A DNA stretch of 64,000 bases from Candidatus Zixiibacteriota bacterium (GTDB lineage Bacteria; Zixibacteria; MSB-5A5; UBA10806; 4484-95), in the NCBI GenBank assembly GCA_024231855.1, contig JAAEQD010000345.1:180980-244979 (forward strand). Direction: 5' to 3'. Below the pieces are notes generated by a model. The model ran no database searches, had not been told where the DNA came from, and saw only the letters and a program-made list of their open reading frames with translations. The translations under genes and the position numbers were made by a program. Shown here piece after piece: positions 56,302 through 64,000 of the stretch. How positions within the stretch are numbered: position 1 is the first letter of the stretch; every line of letters begins with the position of its first letter.

Positions 56302-56863
56302 AGTGACCACCATTATAATAATTTCGATACGCTGGCACAATTGTTTTTTTAAATATACATTAGGGCTTCAGGATAAACCTGTTGTTCGATGATTATTCTC
56401 TTTACTAAATATAATTACTTATATTACATGGAGTTACAGATGGGATACAATAGAAATACCGAGATTTAAGCCTGATTTTAGTAGAGTGATATAATCTTTA
56501 TATGTAGTAATGAGGAGTTGAAATCTGCGGTATATCGGTAAAAATCCACTCTGGCTGATATTTTAATCGATTCACCCGAATAATTCAATTGGATTATCGT
56601 ATAGATCGGGAATATAAAACGGGGTGCTCAGGCCAAAGCTCCATCTTGGATTCAATGTTGATGAAATTTGTCGATCATTGAACTTTTATTTGACTGGATT
56701 TCCTCTTAATAGTTGTTGACGTTCTAAAGCGGCGTGTTCTATAAACAGACTGAGTATAAACCGGTAAAGCTCGTGAATAATTAACCAGGGCTAGAGTGAA
56801 AATGTTCAAATTATTCAAAGCGCCAATCTTAGTCCAGGATAAGATCTTTCCAGGAGGCAATGG
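56302..56863. other. Intergenic stretch without recognised genes
   Basis: AT-rich, 560 bp between the tRNA-Ser 5' end and the next secreted-protein gene. It should contain the promoter of the tRNA (leftward) and that of the 56864 operon (rightward), but no clear boxes were identified. A 61-residue frame on the minus strand here does not look like a gene. Confidence 0.5.
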
Positions 56864-59800
56864 ATGAAAATCTGGCTTAAGATAATGATTATTTCCATAG
56901 TTTTTCTTACATCCGCGGCTCCCTTCGCGCAGGCTCAGTTCGATTGGAATGCCATCCTTAATTTCATGGCCTACCCTTCTCCTTACATTGGCGAATGGGA
57001 ATACGATCCGTCCATCGCCAACCTGACTATTTATAATAATTCTGGTGAAGAGGAAACGGTTATAGTCTATCTAACGGTCAGCCGTCAGGGAGGCGGCTTA
57101 ATCGGTACGATAAACAGTCAACCGCTTATTATCTCTCCCAGTCCGCCGCCGATGCAGTTTAACTCGGATGAATTCATCGATTGGGAATCGGCGGATTATG
57201 ATAAAAGTATCGAGACTATCATAATTCGCACCGGCAGGCTTCCCGAGGGAGACTATGTCGGTTGCATACGAATCGAGGATACGCGCGGATCGATACTCCT
57301 GGATAATGTTTGCGCTTATTTTTCGATTGTCTATCCGGCTCCACCGTCTCTTCTAATGCCGATGCATGAAGATACCCTGGTGATACCATCGCCGGCTTTC
57401 CAATGGACACCCTCGATACATCCACCTCAATACCAGATTCACTATTCGCTGAAAATAGCTGAAATTCTACATGGTCAAACCCCGGCAAGAGCGCTGTTGT
57501 CGAATATTCCGCATTATGAAAACCAAGATATTATGCTGACAATGCATCAATATCCAATAAACGGTCTGCCATTCGAGCCCGCCAAAGATTATGCCTGGCA
57601 GGTTCAGGCTCTCGACCAATATGGTTATCCCTGCTTTGCTAATGATGGCAAAAGCGAGATATTCACTTTTGCCTATGGGGATACACTTCCCAGCGAACCG
57701 GAGGAACCATCTATCAGGTTTGTTTCCGGTTTTTTGCGCGATTTAATGACCAACCGGCCGGTAGATAACGCGCGGATTGTCTACCATGATATCGATGAGA
57801 GTTTTGAGGGCGATACACTGGTTTATATCGAAAGTTCTAAAAGCAAGCAGACGAAAACCAATCGCGAAGGATATTTCGAAATTCCGGGTGTCCGAGATTC
57901 ATCATACTTCAGTTTGCGCGCCGAAAAAGAGGGCTATATTCCCAGCCTTGAATACAGCACGATGCAATACTGGGCCGGAGATGTATATGAATTCGGTTTG
58001 ATAATAACCGCTGATTCCGCCGATATAGGCGGTCGTATCGAACAAGTACATTATGGCGCACCCATACCTGAATTATTATTCGAACTATGGCAGAATGTTG
58101 CTTTTGGCGCTGAAAGCGATCCCGGTGATGACCGTATACCGAGGTTGATAACATCGGCGCGAACCGATACAGACGGTAATTTCACGATTGAGAACATTCC
58201 GGGCGGCGATGGTTATTTCATTAAAACCGGCGGTAAGATTTATCATGAATATACATCAGATGAATTTTCCGTTGTAGGCGGGCCACCAAACGATTTAGGT
58301 ACATTCTATCTTACGCCCAAGTTCGGTAAGATTGGCGGCGATATTAAAGATGAGGAAGGTAACCTGATCGTTGGGGCAAGAGTATACCTTTATCCCGACA
58401 GTGGTTTCACATTCGTAAAAGATCCGACTGAACCGGGTGCTCCTGAAAGGCCGGAAAGTCAGTCGCTTTTCGGACCCGATACGACAGATTTTTCCGGGCA
58501 TTATAATTTTGAACAGGTAATTCTGAATGATCCCGAGCAGGTTATGGATCGATATGTTGTATGGGTTGAAGCCAACGGCTATTATAATGATTATCTACCC
58601 GCCCGTATCACCGAATTCGAACAGGAGCTTATTCTGGATTTCGAGCTGCGGCCCGTGCTCGGTATGATCTATGGTACTGTCACCAGCTCTATCGATGGCA
58701 GTCCTGTCGGCGACACGAGAGTTGAGCTTTTGGCATTTAATCCCGAAGGTGAAAGCGAAGGCGGCCAAACCAACATAATAGCTATGACCGCTTATGCCAA
58801 TCCTGATGGTTCATACTCATTGCCTGATATCGAAGCCGGTATTTACAGAAGTCTGCGTTTTACCAAAGTCGGTTTCGAGGACCTCGTAATCGAATTACCC
58901 GGCGAGATTACCAACGGCATGAGAATTCAACAGGACGCGATTCTCCAGAGGCCGACTGGTGTTGTCGCTGGAACGGTAGTGGATGACGAAGGTATGGCGC
59001 TGTTCGGAGCATATGTACAATCACCTGACGCGCCTCATATATCCGAGTATACCTCAGCCGATGGATCATTTCTGATCACCAACGCGCCGGGCGGTGAATT
59101 AAGTCTGGAATTTTCGTTGCCGGGCTTTTCCGATGCTGTCGAAACCCTGGACGTATCAGTTGAAGATACCAATTATGTCGAAGTGACAATGGCCGGATAC
59201 CGGGGCAGCATCACGATAATCGTCGAGGATTCGCTGACTAACAATCCTATCCCACAAGCCACGGTTATGCTTCAAGGCGAAGAGGAAGCAACTACCGATA
59301 ATACCGGATCGGCCATATTCGACAGGGTCCCGGTCGGCTCGAAGACTCTTAGAATCGTCCCGCCATCCGGAGAATCTGATACGCTGGATTATCGGGAGCG
59401 ATCTACTAATATCGATATCGCGGATGGCCCCAACCCATCATTGACAATCAAGCTTGTTCGGGCAGGCAGAATATCGGGGACCGTTGTTCTGGCCGGTACC
59501 GGATCGCCGATATCCGGCGTCAGGGTGGAAATCGATGGCGTTCCCGGAATCACCGATACCACCGACAGCGCCGGGCGATATGTACTTAGAAATGTCCCAG
59601 CCGGCGAAAACCTGACAATATCCGCCGGTAAAATCGGTTATCAAAGCGCGTATGTTGATGACATCATTATCACCGAGGGACAGCATCTTCAAAATGTTGA
59701 TATAGAATTAGAGGAATCTCCGATTTTCGCGATATACGGATTCCCCATGGAAGTATTTCTTATCGAAAATTTACCCAATGGCAATAAGAAGATTGCCGGC

Positions 59801-61990
59801 GCAATTGTGGATGTGCCGTCGAATCCGGCGCTGGAGTTAAGCGATCCGGGATTCAGATTCTATTTTGATAGCCTAATCGTCGATCCCAATTACCAACCTG
59901 TCTCTGATGAGTTATCGCTTATTGTTTCAGAGGCTCCGGTTAAGCTGTTCGGTCAGCTTGATGCCACAATGAAAGACACTACCGGCGCGATGCTTAAAGC
60001 GAGATGGCTGGATTCGTTGATGACCGGTGAAATACGCGGCGATATCGTTTTAGATAATGATATCCCGCTCTGGATACCGGGTTCGGATTGGTCGGATGAG
60101 AAAATACCTAGAGATGAGGCTCCCGCTTTCTGGTCGCTGGTTGAATTTCCCGAACTGGCCGGGTCAGCTTTCGGTATGGCGGCAACACAGAATACGGTAA
60201 GTGCCACATTCTGGGGATTCTCGATATCGGTAGATTACGCTCAAACCAGGCTCGATTCGAGCGGATTGCATTACTACGGCGCTCTGGGATTTGAGCAACT
60301 GCAGGTTGAAATTGGCATCGAAGATTTGAATATTCGTAAGAACCTCGATACAGACAGGCTGGAATTCGTGGGGGTCACCGTTAGTACCGATCCGCCGGTT
60401 CAGATTCCAATGGGCTTATTTACAGTAGTGGATAGCTCAGCTACCTGGAACGAGGCCGGTTTCAGAACCGATGGAGCTATCATCGTCACATCGCTGGAAC
60501 GGGAGTTCGGCTTTAATAACCTGCGAATATCACCTGACGGCGATTTCCTTAGCCTGATTTTTACCGCCGATGCCGAATCAGGCGCAATCAGCGTGCTAAC
60601 CGCGGAGTTTACTATTCTGGAGATCGGATTCGGAACGGATGAAGCATCCCAGGAAAAATTCTTCCAGTTCTCCGGCGCGTTAAGCCTTCCGAGGTTGGGC
60701 GAACCCGTTGAATTCCAGAACCTCAGATTCACGGAGTCAGGTGTTTTCACCGGCGTAATACAATTCAACCAGGAAAAGACTATCGCCGGCATAGTAACGC
60801 TTCAACTTCAGGCGATAGAATTTAACGAGGATGATCGAGGGCGATTTATTTTCGTTATGGGCGGTATCGCGTTTGATATTCCCAATTTGCATGTTCAGGT
60901 GGGCAATCTGCGTTTTTATGAAGACGGCAGTTTTAATATAGAGCAAATAGAGATAAGTTTTACCGCCGGGCCAGCTCAAGTTGCGGTCTCGGTGGAATGG
61001 GCCGATGATGTATTCTCGGGAAGCGGCAGCCTGGCCGTTCAGCCGGCGTTCAGCGCCTCCGCCGAGTTCCGTTATGGAGGACTGGATGATTGGTGGATCA
61101 AGCTCACGGCAAATGCTAATATACCAATCGGCTATATCACAATCGTAAGTGTTTCCGGCGAAATCGGCTATCAGGAGGGAACCTGGATATTTGGAATCGG
61201 CGGGGGTTTCACCGCCGGGCGATTGGAAAAAGCCCTGGTGTTGGATTTATACGTGAGAGTATTGGCTACCCCCGATGGTCCGATTATCAACGGCAGCGCC
61301 GAGGTTATTGCTATGTCCGGCCTGGAAATCGGTACAGCGACCGTATGCCTTGATTTCGCTCATGATCGATTTACCGGCAATATAATGTTCGGCTTTGAAA
61401 AATCAGGCGTGGAGGTTACGGCTCAGATCGATATAGATATTCAGGTGAACGAATATTGGTTTGTCGGCGCCGCCGTGACTATCGATTTTTTCAGCCTGGC
61501 CAGCCTCAACGCGGATCTGGCAGTAGCGAACAATTATACCGATTGGATGCATTCGTTGCCCGTCGCTTATCATCCCGATAATCAACCTATCAATGGTTTC
61601 CATGTTGATGTAGTATTTCATCAGGGTATTGATGGCTGGTGCTGGAGTTTGAGCGTCGACACCTGGGCTTACTTACTATTTGATTGGAATGGTGATATGG
61701 CCGCCGGTATGAAATTCACTATCGATGCCTGGGTTGATTTGTGGATAGTCGGCGGTTCGGCTTATGTGAATCTCGAAGCGGCCATGCAATCAGTTAATGA
61801 TTGCCTGAGCGTTACTGCCGGGGCGGATGTCCAATTAAAACTTTGGATTGGCTGCTGTGGCAGAGGAAGCGGTTGCTGGCGGCCATGCTGGGCCTGGATA
61901 TTCCCCTGTGGATTCACGGCCTGCTTCAATCTGTCTGTTGATGTTGATTATAACTGTAATTCCGGTTGGGATTACGCCTTAGATTGGTAA
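56864..61990 (+). CDS. Giant secreted protein with carboxypeptidase-regulatory-like domains
   Basis: 1708 residues. AGGAGG precedes the ATG; signal peptide IMIISIVFLTSAAPFAQA. The N-terminal part includes an Ig/FN3-like segment (PAFQWTPSIHPPQYQIHYSLKI). Residues about 285-960 hold several repeats of the carboxypeptidase-regulatory/CNA-B-like fold (VSGFLRDLMTNRPVDNARI; IYGTVTSSIDGSPVGDTRV; VAGTVVDDEGMALFGAYV; ISGTVVLAGTGSPISGVRV, each ending GxYxLxNVPAG-like). The C-terminal 700 residues are beta-rich without named domains and finish in a Cys/Trp-rich tail (IGCCGRGSGCWRPCWAW). No type-A sorting domain. Probably a surface or fibre protein, co-transcribed with the next gene. Confidence 0.8.
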   Translation: MKIWLKIMIISIVFLTSAAPFAQAQFDWNAILNFMAYPSPYIGEWEYDPSIANLTIYNNSGEEETVIVYLTVSRQGGGLIGTINSQPLIISPSPPPMQFNSDEFIDWESADYDKSIETIIIRTGRLPEGDYVGCIRIEDTRGSILLDNVCAYFSIVYPAPPSLLMPMHEDTLVIPSPAFQWTPSIHPPQYQIHYSLKIAEILHGQTPARALLSNIPHYENQDIMLTMHQYPINGLPFEPAKDYAWQVQALDQYGYPCFANDGKSEIFTFAYGDTLPSEPEEPSIRFVSGFLRDLMTNRPVDNARIVYHDIDESFEGDTLVYIESSKSKQTKTNREGYFEIPGVRDSSYFSLRAEKEGYIPSLEYSTMQYWAGDVYEFGLIITADSADIGGRIEQVHYGAPIPELLFELWQNVAFGAESDPGDDRIPRLITSARTDTDGNFTIENIPGGDGYFIKTGGKIYHEYTSDEFSVVGGPPNDLGTFYLTPKFGKIGGDIKDEEGNLIVGARVYLYPDSGFTFVKDPTEPGAPERPESQSLFGPDTTDFSGHYNFEQVILNDPEQVMDRYVVWVEANGYYNDYLPARITEFEQELILDFELRPVLGMIYGTVTSSIDGSPVGDTRVELLAFNPEGESEGGQTNIIAMTAYANPDGSYSLPDIEAGIYRSLRFTKVGFEDLVIELPGEITNGMRIQQDAILQRPTGVVAGTVVDDEGMALFGAYVQSPDAPHISEYTSADGSFLITNAPGGELSLEFSLPGFSDAVETLDVSVEDTNYVEVTMAGYRGSITIIVEDSLTNNPIPQATVMLQGEEEATTDNTGSAIFDRVPVGSKTLRIVPPSGESDTLDYRERSTNIDIADGPNPSLTIKLVRAGRISGTVVLAGTGSPISGVRVEIDGVPGITDTTDSAGRYVLRNVPAGENLTISAGKIGYQSAYVDDIIITEGQHLQNVDIELEESPIFAIYGFPMEVFLIENLPNGNKKIAGAIVDVPSNPALELSDPGFRFYFDSLIVDPNYQPVSDELSLIVSEAPVKLFGQLDATMKDTTGAMLKARWLDSLMTGEIRGDIVLDNDIPLWIPGSDWSDEKIPRDEAPAFWSLVEFPELAGSAFGMAATQNTVSATFWGFSISVDYAQTRLDSSGLHYYGALGFEQLQVEIGIEDLNIRKNLDTDRLEFVGVTVSTDPPVQIPMGLFTVVDSSATWNEAGFRTDGAIIVTSLEREFGFNNLRISPDGDFLSLIFTADAESGAISVLTAEFTILEIGFGTDEASQEKFFQFSGALSLPRLGEPVEFQNLRFTESGVFTGVIQFNQEKTIAGIVTLQLQAIEFNEDDRGRFIFVMGGIAFDIPNLHVQVGNLRFYEDGSFNIEQIEISFTAGPAQVAVSVEWADDVFSGSGSLAVQPAFSASAEFRYGGLDDWWIKLTANANIPIGYITIVSVSGEIGYQEGTWIFGIGGGFTAGRLEKALVLDLYVRVLATPDGPIINGSAEVIAMSGLEIGTATVCLDFAHDRFTGNIMFGFEKSGVEVTAQIDIDIQVNEYWFVGAAVTIDFFSLASLNADLAVANNYTDWMHSLPVAYHPDNQPINGFHVDVVFHQGIDGWCWSLSVDTWAYLLFDWNGDMAAGMKFTIDAWVDLWIVGGSAYVNLEAAMQSVNDCLSVTAGADVQLKLWIGCCGRGSGCWRPCWAWIFPCGFTACFNLSVDVDYNCNSGWDYALDW

Positions 61991-62018
61991 TAATTGTTTT
62001 AAATACGGGAGATACGCG

Positions 62019-64000
62019 ATGATTGAGAAAACCGGTTTTTATATAACGTTGCTGTTAATGACATTATTTCTGGCGCAATCAGGTTACGCCCAGAATGCGG
62101 AATTCGGTGTGCAGGCTGTATCCGGGCCGGATGGTGTTGTGCTCATGATCGGCAAAGACATGCTCAATCCGAATACGGTATCCCAACATGACGGCTGGGC
62201 CGGTTATAATATCTATAAACGCGAGGCGGGGAAAACCGAATTTAAGAAGATCAACTCAACGCCCATTGCCCGGGTAAATACGCTGGCCGATCTGGAGAAA
62301 GAACTCGATCTGTACCTGGAAAGCGGAGTAAGATTATTGAAGCTTTCCGGCAAAGACGAGCTCTGGCAGATGATAGAAAATGAGGATGAAAGAATTTATT
62401 TACTTGTAATGCTTAATCTAACGCTTATGAAAGCGTTGGGCCTGGCTTACCTCGATACGGATGTGGAAAAAAGCAAAAAGTACACGTACGCCGTTACCAG
62501 GGTAAAGATATCCGGAGAAGAGTCTGAGCAATCAATGGTTTCAGAAGTTACTTTTGGCGTACCTCCATATGAGTTGAAAGGGCCGCTTAAAGTAACCGGC
62601 GAGGCGAATAATAATGAATTGAGATTGGATTGGGAAGTCAATGTGGCCGATACCGGTGTGATTTCATATTCTGTTTATCGCGGTGATCAACCGATTGGGC
62701 CATTCAAGCGACTCAATAAAAATCCGATTATGATATTTTACCAACCCGAAAGCGGTGAAATCCCACGAGGGGCTTTCACCGATACAACCGCGCAAAATGG
62801 GCGAACTTATCATTACGCGGTGGTCAGCGTCGATATAATCGGCAACGAAAGCCCCAAAGAGCCGGTCCTGACATTTCAGCCCAAAGACGATAAAGCGCCG
62901 TCAATACCGCGCAACGTGGCCGCTCAATCAGCGGATGTGGGCATTACCGTAACTTGGGAAATCAGATCAAAAGACGATCTGGCCGGTTTCAATATCTACC
63001 GAAGTTTGAATCCCGATAGCCAATTTTTCAAAATAAACGATATTCTTTCGCCGCCTGATTCGGGGTATTACAAGGATATTAGCGCTCTGCCCAATATCCA
63101 GTACTACTATCGGGTAACCGCCCTTGATCGAGCCGGCAATGAATCGGTCCAATCGCCGACAGGTTTTTCAGTATTCGAGAACCGCCGCCAGCCCCTACCT
63201 CCCGGAGGCATAACCGCCAAGGGAACAGACGATGGCATTTTAGTAAAATGGCGGGATAACAGCGAATATGACCTTAGAGGCTACTATCTGTTTCGGGCCG
63301 ATAAAATTGACGGCAAGCCGGTGCAGGTTTCACCTCTATTATCGAAAGATACTACGGCTTTTCATGATAAGGATACTCATTTATCACCTAAAGGATCATA
63401 CTGGTATTACCTAACCGCGGTCAATTTCACCGGCATATCAAGCGAATATTCGGAGGGCGTGGCCGCTACTCCGGCAATCATTATCGAACCCGAACCACCA
63501 TTGTCGTTTTTCGGCTATCAGGATGTTATCGGCAATCGCCTGTTCTGGAATCAACCGATGGACAATACCGTGAACGGCTATAATATCTATCGCGCTATCG
63601 AATCAGACAGTTTGATTTGGGAGAAAATACTCGAGCAACCGATATTTCGGAATATTCTCAAATATACCGATACTACCGCCGCGATAGGCACGGAGTATCT
63701 TTATCATATCAAATCAGTAAATGAAAAAAATGTTGAAGGAAAACCATCGCACTCGATCAAGCTGAATAGATTCACGCCGCCACCACTTCCCCCCGGTAAT
63801 GTGATAGTCACGAAAATCGAAAACGGTTTGAAGGTTTCATGGGATCCAACGTTGGAATCAAAGGTGAAGGGTTATTTTGTCTACCGTCGCGCCGCCGGGG
63901 ATACCGCGATACGCTTGATGAACGAATCACTACCTGTTACTGATTTTGAATTTCAAGATTTAACAATAAAGTCAGGAACCAGATATTTCTACTCCGTCTC
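62019..64000 (+). CDS. Secreted fibronectin type III-repeat protein (right-truncated by window)
   Basis: Open from ATG 62019 (GGGAGA upstream) to the last base, at least 660 residues. Signal peptide (TLLLMTLFLAQSGYAQ). Then repeated FN3-like modules with the pattern ...WxxxxxxDxxGYxIYR...YxYxVxAVDxxGNES, for example SYSVYRGDQPIG, FNIYRSLNPDS, GYYLFRADKIDG and NIYRAIESDS. Starts 28 nt after the giant regulatory-domain protein and presumably works with it at the surface. Confidence 0.82.
   Translation, partial: MIEKTGFYITLLLMTLFLAQSGYAQNAEFGVQAVSGPDGVVLMIGKDMLNPNTVSQHDGWAGYNIYKREAGKTEFKKINSTPIARVNTLADLEKELDLYLESGVRLLKLSGKDELWQMIENEDERIYLLVMLNLTLMKALGLAYLDTDVEKSKKYTYAVTRVKISGEESEQSMVSEVTFGVPPYELKGPLKVTGEANNNELRLDWEVNVADTGVISYSVYRGDQPIGPFKRLNKNPIMIFYQPESGEIPRGAFTDTTAQNGRTYHYAVVSVDIIGNESPKEPVLTFQPKDDKAPSIPRNVAAQSADVGITVTWEIRSKDDLAGFNIYRSLNPDSQFFKINDILSPPDSGYYKDISALPNIQYYYRVTALDRAGNESVQSPTGFSVFENRRQPLPPGGITAKGTDDGILVKWRDNSEYDLRGYYLFRADKIDGKPVQVSPLLSKDTTAFHDKDTHLSPKGSYWYYLTAVNFTGISSEYSEGVAATPAIIIEPEPPLSFFGYQDVIGNRLFWNQPMDNTVNGYNIYRAIESDSLIWEKILEQPIFRNILKYTDTTAAIGTEYLYHIKSVNEKNVEGKPSHSIKLNRFTPPPLPPGNVIVTKIENGLKVSWDPTLESKVKGYFVYRRAAGDTAIRLMNESLPVTDFEFQDLTIKSGTRYFYSV

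Noticed and set aside
56675..56860. A 61-codon frame in the gap after the tRNA
   Set aside because: Composition is not protein-like and no ribosome binding site is seen.

Overview
The window comes from a bacterium of the FCB superphylum, most likely an uncultured candidate phylum such as Zixibacteria. This is inferred from three traits: many large secreted proteins ending in a YPNPF...LGR...SGVYF type-A (Por/T9SS-like) sorting domain, a non-cellulosomal dockerin-like tail, and an alternative complex III (ACIII) respiratory operon. No rRNA or CRISPR array was seen.

Layout. (1) 1-2.9 kb, +: the end of a GH38 alpha-mannosidase followed 3 nt later by a PNGase F-like amidase, an N-glycan removal pair. 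(2) 2.9-7.7 kb, -: a five-gene operon with an MttB-family methyltransferase, a corrinoid-reactivation protein, a corrinoid protein, a homocysteine S-methyltransferase and a proline-racemase-fold enzyme with the Cys/Thr pair of trans-3-hydroxy-L-proline dehydratases. Together it looks like a methionine synthase split into separate proteins, with MttB in place of the folate module. (3) 7.9-11 kb, +: an LRR-TIR protein, the Mn exporter MntP and a small membrane protein. (4) 11.6-27.8 kb, +: secreted proteins. These include three tandem 1587-bp copies of an Asp-box propeller gene each with its own promoter copy, a beta-helix protein, a DNRLRE protein, a transglutaminase-fold protein lacking catalytic residues, and a terpenoid-cyclase-fold/dockerin protein closed by a strong terminator.

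(5) 28-36.5 kb: a decayed satellite- or prophage-like element with a primase-helicase, small phage-type proteins, an excisionase and a tyrosine integrase. Several genes carry in-frame stops or frameshifts. Its integrase abuts a 61-nt fragment of a tRNA-Ser gene. (6) 36.6-55.2 kb, -: one long operon for anaerobic respiration, actABCDEF, a small membrane protein, a diheme cytochrome c, narGHJI and two NarK-type transporters. (7) 55.5-56.3 kb: remnants of an IS3-type transposase and of a second integrase, next to an intact tRNA-Ser(GCT). The tRNA-Ser 3' sequence therefore occurs at about 36.5 and 56.2 kb, with a weaker 18-nt match at 10.98 kb, all in one orientation. This suggests mobile elements accreted one after another at a single tRNA, the nitrate/ACIII operon lying on the second. 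(8) 56.9-64 kb, +: two large secreted proteins, one rich in carboxypeptidase-regulatory-like domains and one of fibronectin-III-like repeats running off the right edge.

How the genes work together. The secreted and deglycosylating enzymes suggest a life on complex organic matter. The corrinoid operon would salvage methyl groups from a quaternary amine into methionine. The ACIII/Nar operon would couple quinol oxidation to nitrate reduction and to a periplasmic cytochrome c pool.
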